DNA from: Chryseobacterium camelliae
GTDB lineage: Bacteria; Bacteroidota; Bacteroidia; Flavobacteriales; Weeksellaceae
Assembly: GCF_030818575.1 (NCBI RefSeq)
Contig: NZ_JAUTAL010000001.1
Span: 3,534,001 to 3,598,000, forward strand
Reading direction: 5' to 3'
DNA length: 64,000 nucleotides
Part shown: positions 44,818 to 53,947 of the stretch, piece after piece
Layout of the letters: the number at the start of each line of letters is the position of its first letter
Position numbering within the stretch: the first letter of the stretch is position 1
Notes under the pieces: generated by a model
What the model saw: the letters and a program-made list of their open reading frames with translations, nothing else
Told to the model about the DNA's origin: nothing
The model's database searches: none
Position numbers and translations under genes: made by a program

Positions 44818-45573
44818 ATGAAAACGATATTAGTGACCGGAGCCACTTCCGGAATCGGGAAAGCAACGGCAGAGCTTCTTGCCTCACAGGGAAACAGAAT
44901 CATCATCTGCGGGAGAAGGTCTGCTGTACTAGAAGAGGAACAAAAACGCCTATCTGCCTTTACGGAAGTCTTTTTTTTTACACTCAGGTTTGATGTGAGG
45001 AACCTTGAAGAAGTTGAACAGGCATTCGGAACACTACCTGAAGAATGGAGGACGATTGATGTACTGATCAACAATGCCGGCAATGCGCATGGGCTTGATC
45101 CGCTATCGGCCGGAAAAACGGAGGACTGGGATTCTATGATCGACGGTAACGTGAAAGGGCTTCTGTACGTCTCAAAAATGGTAATACCGGGGATGAAGGA
45201 AAGGAATTCCGGGCATATCGTCAACATCAGTTCAGTAGCGGCAAGGCAGACGTACGCCAATGGTGTCGTTTACTGTGCTACGAAAAAGGCCGTAGACGTT
45301 ATTTCAGATGGAATGAGACTTGAATTGACCGAATTCGGAATCAGGGTGACTAATATCCAGCCTGGAGCTGTGGAAACCGATTTTTCGCTGGTAAGGTTCA
45401 AGGGAGACCAGGAACGTGCAGCCACCGTGTATGCAGGCTACGAAGCCCTCAAAGCTGAAGATATAGCTGATTCCATTGCCTACTGTGTGAATGCGCCGAA
45501 ACATGTCTGCATTTCTGATATGACCATTTACCCTTCTGCCCAGGCAGAGCCCAGAACGATCTACAGAAAATAG
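44818..45573 (+). CDS. SDR-family NAD(P)-dependent oxidoreductase
   Basis: A 251-aa classical short-chain dehydrogenase. TGATSGIG (residues 7-14) is the cofactor loop, NNAGNAHG is conserved, the serine of the active site is in SSVAARQTY and YxxxK is YCATKKA. IQPGAVETDFSLVRFKGD fits the YdfG-like malonic semialdehyde/serine dehydrogenase branch. The substrate cannot be assigned from sequence alone. Confidence 0.93.
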   Translation: MKTILVTGATSGIGKATAELLASQGNRIIICGRRSAVLEEEQKRLSAFTEVFFFTLRFDVRNLEEVEQAFGTLPEEWRTIDVLINNAGNAHGLDPLSAGKTEDWDSMIDGNVKGLLYVSKMVIPGMKERNSGHIVNISSVAARQTYANGVVYCATKKAVDVISDGMRLELTEFGIRVTNIQPGAVETDFSLVRFKGDQERAATVYAGYEALKAEDIADSIAYCVNAPKHVCISDMTIYPSAQAEPRTIYRK

Positions 45574-45589
45574 TCTCAGAATAATGGCT

Positions 45590-45597
45590 TACATTTG
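45590..45597 (+). promoter_or_regulatory. TAnnTTTG -7 element for tsaB
   Basis: TACATTTG, 26 bases before the tsaB start codon. Confidence 0.5.
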
Positions 45598-45623
45598 CCT
45601 ATTGTAAAACGGTTACATTTAAA

Positions 45624-46310
45624 ATGAAAATATTATACCTTGAAACCTCTTCCAGGAACTGTTCGGTAGCTGTATCTGATGATGAGAAGCTGCTGTGCCT
45701 GTGTGAAGAAGTTTCAGAAAACTACAAACAGTCGGAGAGCCTTCACACTTTTGTCGAATGGGCGCTGGAAGGAGCCGGAATATCATTGAAAGAAATTGAA
45801 GCAGTATCTCTGGGAAAAGGTCCGGGTTCCTATACCGGCCTTAGGATCGGATCTTCTTCGGCCAAAGGCTTCTGCTATGGTCTCAAGGTTCCGTTGGTTG
45901 CTGTGAATTCAATGGAAAGCATGATAGAGCCTTTTTTAGGTCAAAACTATGACTTTATAGTGCCGTTGATCGATGCGAGGAGGATGGAAGTATATACGGC
46001 TGTTTATGATGGTACAACAGGACATGAGGTTTTCCCTACCGAAGCAAAGGTACTCGATGAAAATTCTTTTATTGAATTAAAGGATAAAAAAGTAGTCTTC
46101 GTAGGCGATGGAGCCAAAAAAGCCAAAGACGTGCTGCAGCTTCCGGATGCCGTGTTCAACGATACCATCTACCCTTCCGCGCAGTACCTGATCCGCAAAA
46201 CACTGGAGAAAACCGGAAAAAGTGAATTTGAAGATATCGCCTATTTTGAACCTTTCTACCTGAAAGATTTTCATGGCGTCAAGAAAAAGAAACCGTCCGA
46301 TCCGGTTTGA
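45624..46310 (+). CDS. tsaB: tRNA threonylcarbamoyladenosine biosynthesis protein TsaB
   Basis: TsaB is the paralogous partner of TsaD in t6A37 formation. The 228-aa product has ILYLETSSRNCSVAVSDDE, the GLRIG/SSAKGFCYGL interface segment, and a C-terminal region lacking the metal ligands that TsaD has. Length is normal. It ends in a shared terminator with the convergent porW/sprE-like gene. Confidence 0.93.
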   Translation: MKILYLETSSRNCSVAVSDDEKLLCLCEEVSENYKQSESLHTFVEWALEGAGISLKEIEAVSLGKGPGSYTGLRIGSSSAKGFCYGLKVPLVAVNSMESMIEPFLGQNYDFIVPLIDARRMEVYTAVYDGTTGHEVFPTEAKVLDENSFIELKDKKVVFVGDGAKKAKDVLQLPDAVFNDTIYPSAQYLIRKTLEKTGKSEFEDIAYFEPFYLKDFHGVKKKKPSDPV

Positions 46311-46327
46311 CCTAAAAAATAGTGAAT

Positions 46328-46361
46328 AAAAAAGGCGAAGATGATCATCTTCGCCTTTTTT
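46328..46361. terminator. Bidirectional terminator tsaB / porW
   Basis: A near-perfect palindrome of 32 bases with A and T runs at its ends; it serves both convergent genes. Confidence 0.9.
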
Positions 46362-46362
46362 A

Positions 46363-48969
46363 TTATTGAGGTTTTGCAGGCACGTTGCCGGAATTCTGCA
46401 TTCGCATCTGCTGTGGACTGTTGTTATTGAGGCCGGGTTTTTTTTGCTGGTTCGTATTGTTATTCTGCTGCACCGGAGGACCGTTTAAAACGGCATTCAC
46501 ATTCTGGGCGGTTCCCGGCTGGCCCGGGATCCTGTTTGCCTGCTGGTTCTGCGGCATCGGATTCCCCCTGTTATCCGTAGGCTGAAAGCTGAGATCACTT
46601 TTCAGGTAGTTGAGCATTTCTTTTGCCTTGACACCTTCCGGGGTTTTGGAATAGTTCAGGGCAATCTGTTCCAGCTGAAGGATCATTACCTCCTTGCCGC
46701 TTGATTTTCCGGCATTGAAAGCATTCAGCAGATATAGCTTCGGAACCATCGCATCTTTAGGGTATTTCTGAATCGTCTGGTCCAGGATATCCCTGCTTTC
46801 TGCAAATTTTTCGGATTCAAATAATGAATAGGCTCTTTTATATTCATTCTCAACTTCCGGAGATGATTTTACAAATGTACTGTTCTTGGGATTTCTTGCG
46901 AACTCTGCATAAGAAGTATACGGATAATCCTTCAGGAGGATCTGTTTTGCCCTTTCTGCTGCCTGTGGGTTCTTTAAATAATTCATGGCAAAGATTTCAT
47001 ACAGAGCCTGCAGCATTACTTTTTCTTCGGGCTTTACCTCTACAAGGTCATAGAGTGTTTTGGTGGCCAGCGGGGTATTCGTGAAGTAATTCTGGTACAT
47101 AATTCCCAGTCCGAGCGAAGCGGTGTCACGGTCCTTTTTCAGCCCATCCAGTTTGCCGGCATCTGTAGGAATCTGCTCAATATAATAGGCAGGTTCATAA
47201 CGTCTAGGATTAGGTGCTGCGGCTACGCCAAGTGCCTCGCTCTTCATGTCTTCAATCGTCGTCATCTTTTTGGAGTACCTCCAGTTATCAACCAGTGCCC
47301 GGTCTCCCCACACCTGTTTGAATGAGGAAGAACCCTTGTTCACGGTACCCGTATTTGAGAAATAAAACCCTTTGGCAGCAACTCCGAAATCCTCGAAAGA
47401 ATTTGAGCTGTTGGCAAAGATCGAATTGGCACTATAGTCTCCTGTATCGAAGCCTTTATTTCTTTCTGCACGTCTTTTCTCCAGCTCCTCTTTTTCCTCT
47501 TTAGCTTTGAGTTTGGCAATGTATTTTGAAAAGAAGTCGGTTTTCTGGGCTTCGCTCATTTTGGCTAAAGCAAGAATACTGTCATTTTTCTTAATCAGGT
47601 AGTAGTTTTTAGAGATCTTTTTGATGTATAAGGCCTGATCCTGAAGAAGGATCTTGGAAGGTTCATACGTCATGACTGCCAGAGCAGAATCATAATAGCT
47701 TCCTGCACCGATGTAATCATTTTTATCCAGGTAGCTCTTCCCTATTTCGTAATAAGCCAGTCCGCGTACCTGAGGGTCTGAAACCTTTTCTTTCAGGGAC
47801 TGCCTGAAAAACTGCTGGGCTTCATCTTTCTTACCGGCTTTGTTCGCCATTAATCCCAATGCGTAATAAAACTCGTTTTTCCTGGAAGCATAAGTGCCTT
47901 TACTGCTGATGTTTTCCAGATAGGCCCTCGCTCCGTTGTAATCCCCTGTCCCATTGAAGGTCTTAGCGATTTCGATCTGCGATTTTACTTCAAATTCAAA
48001 ATCATTGGCATATTTATATGCGGCAAGGAAGCTTTCCCTCGCCTTATCGTTTTGATTGAGATTTTCAAGCACCTGCCCTCTCAGGAATGCGATCCTGCTT
48101 TTCAGCTTCCTGTCGGTATTCAGGTCAAAGGCACGGTCAAGCTCTTTTACAGCTTCCTGTTTTTTGCCTGCATCCAGTAGCGATTCAGAATAATAAATAC
48201 TCAGCAGTTTATCCTGTGATTTATCTACCCCTTCTGCCCGGGTCTTCTCAAAGATCTCCTGAGCCCGGTGGTAATCCTTCATTTCATTATAGGCTACGCC
48301 CTGGTAAATTTTGGCTAGCGGAGCCCTCTTGTCATCCTTCATATGGGTGAAGACATAATTCAATGCATCCAGTGCTTCCAAAGGCTTATTCTGATAAATC
48401 CTCGATTGTACCAGGATCATGTAAGCATCAAAAATCTGTTTGTTTTTTTCTTCTCCGTTTTTGATGACCGAATATTTATTGATCGCCTTTAAGGCTTTTG
48501 CTTCTGCAATCTGAAGTGTGGATGCCCCCTTCTTTTCCGGCTGATTAGGATCCTGTGAAATGGAATTGCCTGCTGTAATCCCGGGTGCTCCCGGTCCTCC
48601 CGGCATTCCCTGTGGCATCTGCGGAGGCATTCCCGGTGCTCCCCTGCCGCTGTTATTGGCGGGCTGCCGGTTGTTAACTTCCGCCATCTTCATGGAATTT
48701 TCCGCAAAAGCGGCGGACTGTCCCAGGTCACTGCCCAGGGGCTGGTCTTCGTACGTAAGGATGGGAATAAAAGGTGCATAAAAATTATCCTTATGGTTCT
48801 TATCCCGGCTTTCAAATTCACTGTGTAATGCGTCTTTCGCATTGAACAGCGTATTGTAATATGTAGAAAATCCTTTCATGAATTTGGATCGCTGTTCCGG
48901 CCGTTTGGTTTTTGTGGCACAGGAAGCGACTAGGCAAAATGCTAAAAGGAAGAAGATATTCTTTTTCAT
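46363..48969 (-). CDS. porW: PorW/SprE-like TPR lipoprotein (type IX secretion and gliding)
   Basis: The 868-aa product is a lipoprotein (lipobox VASC, C17). Its first 100 residues contain FMKGFSTYYNTLFNAKDAL, which resembles the N-terminus of SprE/PorW, a T9SS component. The rest is tetratricopeptide repeats (for example KAPLAKIYQGVAYNEMKDYHRAQEIF) and a disordered Gln/Asn/Pro-rich tail. SprE links the PorK/N ring to the outer membrane and is needed for secretion and gliding in Flavobacterium. The assignment is by resemblance, not a full alignment. No other T9SS gene is in the window. Confidence 0.82.
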   Translation of the reverse strand: MKKNIFFLLAFCLVASCATKTKRPEQRSKFMKGFSTYYNTLFNAKDALHSEFESRDKNHKDNFYAPFIPILTYEDQPLGSDLGQSAAFAENSMKMAEVNNRQPANNSGRGAPGMPPQMPQGMPGGPGAPGITAGNSISQDPNQPEKKGASTLQIAEAKALKAINKYSVIKNGEEKNKQIFDAYMILVQSRIYQNKPLEALDALNYVFTHMKDDKRAPLAKIYQGVAYNEMKDYHRAQEIFEKTRAEGVDKSQDKLLSIYYSESLLDAGKKQEAVKELDRAFDLNTDRKLKSRIAFLRGQVLENLNQNDKARESFLAAYKYANDFEFEVKSQIEIAKTFNGTGDYNGARAYLENISSKGTYASRKNEFYYALGLMANKAGKKDEAQQFFRQSLKEKVSDPQVRGLAYYEIGKSYLDKNDYIGAGSYYDSALAVMTYEPSKILLQDQALYIKKISKNYYLIKKNDSILALAKMSEAQKTDFFSKYIAKLKAKEEKEELEKRRAERNKGFDTGDYSANSIFANSSNSFEDFGVAAKGFYFSNTGTVNKGSSSFKQVWGDRALVDNWRYSKKMTTIEDMKSEALGVAAAPNPRRYEPAYYIEQIPTDAGKLDGLKKDRDTASLGLGIMYQNYFTNTPLATKTLYDLVEVKPEEKVMLQALYEIFAMNYLKNPQAAERAKQILLKDYPYTSYAEFARNPKNSTFVKSSPEVENEYKRAYSLFESEKFAESRDILDQTIQKYPKDAMVPKLYLLNAFNAGKSSGKEVMILQLEQIALNYSKTPEGVKAKEMLNYLKSDLSFQPTDNRGNPMPQNQQANRIPGQPGTAQNVNAVLNGPPVQQNNNTNQQKKPGLNNNSPQQMRMQNSGNVPAKPQ

Positions 48970-49054
48970 TATTCAATATAACTCACTAATCTGCTTTTTA
49001 TTATAAGCAGGTTGATAATTTTGTAAAAATAATAAAATTTATGTTGGGAAATGG

Positions 49055-49609
49055 TTATATTTCTTTGAGGATTTTGTAAACGAGATGGGTGGGCAGCCCC
49101 ATAATGGTATAAAAGCTTCCCGTTATCTTTCTGATCTTGGCCATGCCCAGCCATTCCTGTATGCCATAGCTTCCGGCTTTGTCAAAAGGCCTGTAGTTCC
49201 GGATGTAATAATCCGCTTCTTCTTTAGAAATGGTATCCAGTTCAACTTCGGCAGCATCTGTCATGGTGATGGATTTTTCAGGAGTTTTTACCGTGATGCC
49301 GGTATATACTGTATGACTTCTGCCCGATAGCTGACTGATCATAGCCCAGGCTTCCTCTTCATCAGCAGGTTTTCCAAGTATGGTATTGTCAAAAGCTACT
49401 ACTGTATCTGCAGTGAGGAGTACTTCATCAAGGGTAAGGTTTCTGAATGTACCGGCTTTCAGCTTGGAAAGGTAAGCAGCTGCATGATCTATGGCAATTC
49501 CCTCCGGGAGAATTTCATCACAGCTGATGGACACCACCTCAAAATCGAATCCTAATCCTGAAAGCAGTTCCTTCCTTCTCGGCGACTGCGAGGCTAAAAG
49601 TAATTTCAT
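49055..49609 (-). CDS. maf: Maf-family nucleoside triphosphate pyrophosphatase
   Basis: The 184-aa product hydrolyses dTTP/UTP-type or modified NTPs. It has SQSPRRKELLSGLG at the N-terminus, the DTVVAFD catalytic region, GKPADEEEAWAMI, and SGRSHTVYTGI. Length is typical. Starts three bases after the KdsC-like gene stop on the same strand. Confidence 0.93.
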   Translation of the reverse strand: MKLLLASQSPRRKELLSGLGFDFEVVSISCDEILPEGIAIDHAAAYLSKLKAGTFRNLTLDEVLLTADTVVAFDNTILGKPADEEEAWAMISQLSGRSHTVYTGITVKTPEKSITMTDAAEVELDTISKEEADYYIRNYRPFDKAGSYGIQEWLGMAKIRKITGSFYTIMGLPTHLVYKILKEI

Positions 49610-49612
49610 GGC

Positions 49613-50131
49613 TTATACGGATTGGGTGTGATCATCTTTCCATGTTCCCTGGACCTTCATTACCTGTTCGATCACATCGCGTACTGCACCGGTACCTCCG
49701 GGTTTTGGTGATATATAGTCTGCGATCTCCTTGATTTCGGCAACGGCATTCGGCGGACAGGCACCGATGGCAGAATGCTTCATGATATGCAGGTCCGGGA
49801 TGTCATCTCCCATGGTGAGGATCTCCTCGTTTTTAAGCTTGTATTTTTTCTTGAAGTCTTCAAAATCAACCATCTTATCATGGGATTTAGGGTAATAGTC
49901 TTCAATGCCGAGATAACCGATCCTGTGTTTCACCATTTCGTCATTGCCGCCTGTAATAACGCCGATTCGGTAATTGTTTTTAAGGGCTTTAATGACGGCG
50001 TATCCGTCCAGTACGTTCATTACCCGGCACATATTGCCTCCCGGAAGCAGGTATACGCTTCCATCTGTAAACACACCGTCTACATCAAATACAAAGGCCT
50101 TGATATCTTTTAATTTCTCTTTATAGCTCAT
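49613..50131 (-). CDS. kdsC: KdsC-like HAD phosphatase
   Basis: The 172-aa product is a HAD phosphatase of the C0 subclass without cap. It has the motif FDVDGVFTDG with nucleophile D16 and D18, and GDDIPDLHIM (motif III acids). It matches 3-deoxy-D-manno-octulosonate 8-phosphate phosphatases, which act before CMP-KDO formation. It overlaps the DUF2520 gene upstream by 11 bases and precedes maf. Other KDO genes are not seen nearby, so the substrate is inferred. Confidence 0.88.
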   Translation of the reverse strand: MSYKEKLKDIKAFVFDVDGVFTDGSVYLLPGGNMCRVMNVLDGYAVIKALKNNYRIGVITGGNDEMVKHRIGYLGIEDYYPKSHDKMVDFEDFKKKYKLKNEEILTMGDDIPDLHIMKHSAIGACPPNAVAEIKEIADYISPKPGGTGAVRDVIEQVMKVQGTWKDDHTQSV

Positions 50132-50870
50132 ACATTTTCTGAATAGAATGATTCATTGTTTTATAGATTTCCAGGCTTTCGCCCTGCAATAGCTCCTCAT
50201 GCAGTTCCAGGATCCTTCTGTCATTCCGTACCGCCGGACCTGTCTGTGCCTTTTTCGGCTCTACCGAGTGGATTTTCTGCACAGTTTCATCGATCAGCGG
50301 AAGGAAGTAATCAAAGGGGATTTCCTGGGAATCTGAAATCTCTTTGGCCCTGGAAAAAAGGTGGTTTACAAAATTGCATGCAAACACAGCCGTCAGGTGG
50401 ATGTATTTTCTCTTTTCATAAGTGCTTTCCATAACATGACCGGAAATACGGGAAGCCAGGCCCGATAAAATGGTCAGGTCTTCTGCATTTTCTGCCTCAA
50501 TAAAAAACGGGATTTCAGAATACTTCAGCTCTTTGGCCTTTGAAAAGGTTTGCAGGGGATAAAAGCTTGCTTTCCGGTACTGCCCTTTCAGGATTTCTTT
50601 AGGGAGAGAACCGGAAGTATGGGCAACCAGGCAGTTTTTTTCTTCTATTATGTCCGAAACACCTTCTACGGCATTATCACTGACACAAATGAGGTACAGG
50701 TCCGCTTTCTCAAGACGCTCTGTTGAAAAAGGGATATTCAATGCTGATGAAATGCTTTTTAATTCCTGTTCATTTCTTCCGAAAATCTGTGCAACAGGGA
50801 TCTGACTAAGCATGAATGCTTTTGCAAGGTGAAAAGCCACATTTCCGGATCCGATGATTACAATTTGCAT
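50121..50870 (-). CDS. Rossmann-like and DUF2520 domain protein
   Basis: A 249-aa protein with an N-terminal Rossmann fold (MQIVIIGSGNVAFHLAKAF) and a C-terminal DUF2520 helical domain. The FYPLQTFSK motif is characteristic. The fold resembles ProC and related oxidoreductases but the reaction is unknown. It leads an operon with kdsC and maf: start at 50870 and overlaps by 11 bases with kdsC. Confidence 0.9.
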   Translation of the reverse strand: MQIVIIGSGNVAFHLAKAFMLSQIPVAQIFGRNEQELKSISSALNIPFSTERLEKADLYLICVSDNAVEGVSDIIEEKNCLVAHTSGSLPKEILKGQYRKASFYPLQTFSKAKELKYSEIPFFIEAENAEDLTILSGLASRISGHVMESTYEKRKYIHLTAVFACNFVNHLFSRAKEISDSQEIPFDYFLPLIDETVQKIHSVEPKKAQTGPAVRNDRRILELHEELLQGESLEIYKTMNHSIQKMYEL

Positions 50871-50874
50871 ATAA

Positions 50875-50882
50875 CAAAGATA
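50875..50882 (-). promoter_or_regulatory. TAnnTTTG -7 element for the DUF2520-kdsC-maf operon
   Basis: TATCTTTG on the minus strand, 4 bases upstream of the start codon. If used, the transcript would be leaderless. Confidence 0.35.
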
Positions 50883-51129
50883 ATGTTTTCGCTTCAGTTA
50901 TCAGTAGGGAGATATATGCTGTCTTTAATTCTTATTTCTGTAAAGTTCTCAGGCATAGCATTTACGGATTGTTTTAAAACGCAGAATGCAAATGCGTAGG
51001 TTTCAGGTCAACACGGGGTCCATGAAATTTCTGAGCTGTTGTGGGGCAGATGTAGCTATGGAAAGAGGGAGAATTCTTATATTTATCGGATATTGGATTA
51101 AAAATTGAATAAGTAATTTAACTTTCAGT
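50883..51129. other. Gene-free stretch before the sigma factor operon
   Basis: About 250 bases with no ORF. No terminator, RNA gene or repeat is recognised. Confidence 0.4.
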
Positions 51130-51137
51130 TATTTTTG
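51130..51137 (+). promoter_or_regulatory. TAnnTTTG -7 element for the ECF operon
   Basis: TATTTTTG, 25 bases before the start codon of the sigma factor; a TTG lies 22 bases upstream of it (51105-51107), acceptable for a -33 element. Confidence 0.5.
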
Positions 51138-51162
51138 TAATCCAAAACAATGAAAGCATCTT

Positions 51163-51714
51163 ATGAAGAGTAAGGACGCGGAGATTATTTCAATGATGCA
51201 GGACCCACGGACGCATGAAAAAGGCGTACGCGCACTCATGGATGCTTATCAGAGTAGATTGTACTGGCACATAAGAAGGATTATTGTGGACGCAGACCTT
51301 GCTCAGGATACTTTGCAGGAGACATTTATAAAAGCTTATCAGAATTTTCATCAGTTTAAAAATGATAGCCAGCTGTACACCTGGCTGTATAGGATTGCTA
51401 CCAATGAAGCACTCCAGCAGATCAATAAACTGAAAAAAATGCAGAAGACTGACGAAGATCCGGATTATTATATGCAGAACCTTGTTGCAGATAATGTGGA
51501 AGGTGACGCAGAGGAGATACAGATATTATTGCAGAATGCTATACAAAGCCTGCCGGAAAAGCAGAAACTGGTATTTACCATGCGGTATTATGATGATCTG
51601 CCTTACGAAGAAATATCCAAAATAGTGGATATGTCCGTAGGGACGCTTAAAACCAATTATCATTATGCCAAACAAAAGATAGAGGAATATATAAAAGAAA
51701 ATTACGAGAGATAA
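51163..51714 (+). CDS. ECF-type RNA polymerase sigma factor
   Basis: The 183-aa product is a sigma-70 family extracytoplasmic-function factor. Region 2 contains LAQDTLQETFIKAYQNFHQFK (the DLxQEtF motif) and region 4 contains LPEKQKLVFTMRYYDDLPYEEIS with the HTH. It is followed after 8 bases by a gene for a single-pass membrane protein that is likely the anti-sigma factor, and then a signal-peptide protein. The stimulus is unknown. Confidence 0.93.
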   Translation: MKSKDAEIISMMQDPRTHEKGVRALMDAYQSRLYWHIRRIIVDADLAQDTLQETFIKAYQNFHQFKNDSQLYTWLYRIATNEALQQINKLKKMQKTDEDPDYYMQNLVADNVEGDAEEIQILLQNAIQSLPEKQKLVFTMRYYDDLPYEEISKIVDMSVGTLKTNYHYAKQKIEEYIKENYER

Positions 51715-51722
51715 TTTTTGAA

Positions 51723-52265
51723 ATGACCAAGATGAAAGAGTTCGATATAGAAAAATTAGAACGTAAAAATATTTACAAAGTTCCTGAGGATATGTTTAAA
51801 AATATCCAGGACAACGTAATGAATGATGTAAAAGCACGCAGGAAAGCCCCTGTTTTCAAACTTAACTGGGCTTATGCGGCAGCGGCGTCAATTGCTTTGG
51901 TCTTTGGTGCTACATTTGTATTGAATTCAGGTGGAGATGATCCGGTGAACGATACAGCCAGTACCACAAAAAATTATGCAGCAGAAGCTGCGCCTGCCAG
52001 AGAAAGTGAACAAGCATATGAAGTATTACAATCTGATTTAACCTCTGTTGAAAAAAATAATCAAACAAGTGAAAATCGTGGAAATAATTCCGGCTATGCT
52101 CAAGCTGTGACAGATCAAAGCAATAAAAAACCACAGACAGTAAAAACTGTTTCCAAACAGACAGAAGCTCAGATGAACGAATACCTGGATTCATTTTCCA
52201 GCGCTGAAATAAGTGAGCTGGCTAATAATTCAACCCAGGATGTCTATCTGGATTTGTATAATTAA
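51723..52265 (+). CDS. Single-pass membrane protein, probable anti-sigma factor
   Basis: A 180-aa protein with an N-terminal cytoplasmic segment (about 1-45), one membrane span (about 48-68), and a low-complexity Ser/Gln/Asn-rich extracytoplasmic half. No zinc-binding anti-sigma HxxxCxxC motif is seen. The assignment rests on position next to an ECF sigma gene and topology only; confidence in role is moderate. Confidence 0.75.
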   Translation: MTKMKEFDIEKLERKNIYKVPEDMFKNIQDNVMNDVKARRKAPVFKLNWAYAAAASIALVFGATFVLNSGGDDPVNDTASTTKNYAAEAAPARESEQAYEVLQSDLTSVEKNNQTSENRGNNSGYAQAVTDQSNKKPQTVKTVSKQTEAQMNEYLDSFSSAEISELANNSTQDVYLDLYN

Positions 52266-52272
52266 GAGGAAC

Positions 52273-52779
52273 ATGAAAAAAATATTATTCACGCTTTTTG
52301 TAATATACGGTTTTGGACTGAATGCCCAAAGGACGGATTATGACTGGAAGAAGATGGACCCAAAGCAGAGGAAAGAAATCATCAATAACCTGTCTCCTGA
52401 GGAAAGAAAAGATCTTCTTAAAAAATTCAGGAATAATATGGTAACCGATAATCTGGATATTGATGCTGAGGACAAAGCGGAATTTACCCAGCTGTATGAT
52501 GAATACCTGGAAAACCAGAAACAGATCAAAAGCCAGTTCAATCCTAATTTTGATCCTGAAACATTATCGGATGATGAAGCAAAGGCCAAATTGCAGCAAA
52601 GCTTTGAAGTAGGACAGAAGTTACTGGATAACCGTAAAAAATATGCTGATAAAATGCAGCAGATTATTCCCTGCCAGAAAGTTCTGAAGCTGTTCCAGAC
52701 AGAAGGGATGATGCGTGATAAAATGAATGAAAGGAAATCTTCACGGAACAATGCTACAGGGCCCAGGCAGAACCCATAA
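52273..52779 (+). CDS. Exported helical protein of the ECF operon
   Basis: The 168-aa product has a signal peptide (MKKILFTLFVIYGFGLNAQ) and a charged coil-rich mature part (about 20-150; KMDPKQRKEIINNLSPEERKD). It contains a sigma-regulated look but no known domain. The ATG at 52273, preceded by AAGAGGA, is used; an in-frame start 60 bases upstream would lack a signal peptide at its N-terminus. Third gene of the ECF operon. Confidence 0.8.
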   Translation: MKKILFTLFVIYGFGLNAQRTDYDWKKMDPKQRKEIINNLSPEERKDLLKKFRNNMVTDNLDIDAEDKAEFTQLYDEYLENQKQIKSQFNPNFDPETLSDDEAKAKLQQSFEVGQKLLDNRKKYADKMQQIIPCQKVLKLFQTEGMMRDKMNERKSSRNNATGPRQNP

Positions 52780-52801
52780 TAGTTTATTTTTTTAATGTTG
52801 G

Positions 52802-52842
52802 ACGACTCTCATCATTCGTATGGTGAGAGTCGTTTGATTTGT
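52802..52842 (+). terminator. Terminator of the ECF operon
   Basis: The stem ACGACTCTCATCA pairs with TGGTGAGAGTCGT (one G-T pair) and is followed by a weak T-rich run. Confidence 0.68.
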
Positions 52843-52892
52843 AATTATTCATTTCTGAAGGATTAAATCTTTTTTTTGCTTACATTAGGGAT

Positions 52893-53912
52893 ATGAAAAA
52901 AATAGGTATCCTTCTCCTGTTCTCCGTGATAGCATCTGCCCAGAAAACGGAAGTTATAGACCTTTCAAAATCTGTGAAAGACAGTAAAAATTCAGTCGGA
53001 AGCTTTACCGTGATAGATCAGAGGCCGGACCAGAAGGTGGGGTCAGTGATGTATCATGAGGATCCTGTACAAATCATGTTTGAACATACGGCCTCCCAGG
53101 ATATCAAAGATTGGTTCTACAAGTATAATCCAGGAAAAGGCAGTAATGATATGGTTTTTTTATTGGAGAACCTTACTGTATCCGAAGACAGGAAGGAGAA
53201 ATATTCTGTCGGAAAACTCGAACTTCGCGCAAGTACTTTTATTAAGAAAGACGACGGATACCATTTTGTGTACAGGAAAGATACGGTAGCCTCGGTATCA
53301 TCCCGCAACACGCCATATATGGCACAGAGCCTGGCCAAGAAAATAACCCTTATTTTTACAGAGCTCCTGAAAACATCTTATACCAGAAATCCCTGGAACC
53401 TAAGCATCCAGGAAAATGATCTTCCCGATTATGCTTCCCTATTGCGCGATAAGCTTGATATTCTTAAAGCCGACAGCCTTAAAGAAGGGGTCTACAAAGA
53501 CTATTACAGCTTTTTTACACACAGTCCAGAACCCGGTTTGGTCTTGCAGACCAATGATAAAGGTATTATTACCAAAGCAGTAAAAGGAGAGGAGAAAACT
53601 CCCATAAGGAATTTCTATGCATTTGTTTACCAGGGTGTGGCTTACAAAGTCATTCCTGTAGGGTATGCTGAAATTTTAAGAAATGATAAAGGACTTTTTA
53701 TTGAGGCTAAAAAGGAAGAATTATTTCCGGCAAGTAATACAAGCTATGCCCAGATCGGTGGTGCAACCGGTGGATTGGTCGGTGGCCTGATTGGTGCAGT
53801 CATTGATGTCAGCTCATCAAAGCAAAGAAGAAAGCTTCCCGGATCTGAAGTATACATCGATCCGCTAACCGGCAACTATATCTTACCTGAAGATTTCGGT
53901 AAATACAGATAA
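52893..53912 (+). CDS. Exported hypothetical protein with glycine-zipper-like region
   Basis: A 339-aa protein with a signal peptide (MKKIGILLLFSVIASA) and a mature domain of no recognised family. Near residue 288 a glycine-rich segment (GGATGGLVGGLIGAVID) could insert in or cross the membrane. Ends in a terminator shared with the GH92 gene. It lies alone between the ECF operon and the GH92 gene. Confidence 0.75.
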   Translation: MKKIGILLLFSVIASAQKTEVIDLSKSVKDSKNSVGSFTVIDQRPDQKVGSVMYHEDPVQIMFEHTASQDIKDWFYKYNPGKGSNDMVFLLENLTVSEDRKEKYSVGKLELRASTFIKKDDGYHFVYRKDTVASVSSRNTPYMAQSLAKKITLIFTELLKTSYTRNPWNLSIQENDLPDYASLLRDKLDILKADSLKEGVYKDYYSFFTHSPEPGLVLQTNDKGIITKAVKGEEKTPIRNFYAFVYQGVAYKVIPVGYAEILRNDKGLFIEAKKEELFPASNTSYAQIGGATGGLVGGLIGAVIDVSSSKQRRKLPGSEVYIDPLTGNYILPEDFGKYR

Positions 53913-53916
53913 TCCT

Positions 53917-53947
53917 AAAAGAGACAGCCGGAAGCTGTCTCTTTTTT
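53917..53947. terminator. Bidirectional terminator 52893 gene / GH92
   Basis: A 12-bp stem (53917-53928 with 53934-53945) with A and T runs; shared by convergent genes. Confidence 0.86.

Noticed and set aside
44769..45260. 163-residue minus-strand ORF opposite the SDR gene
   Set aside because: The plus-strand SDR gene has all family motifs; the antisense frame has none.
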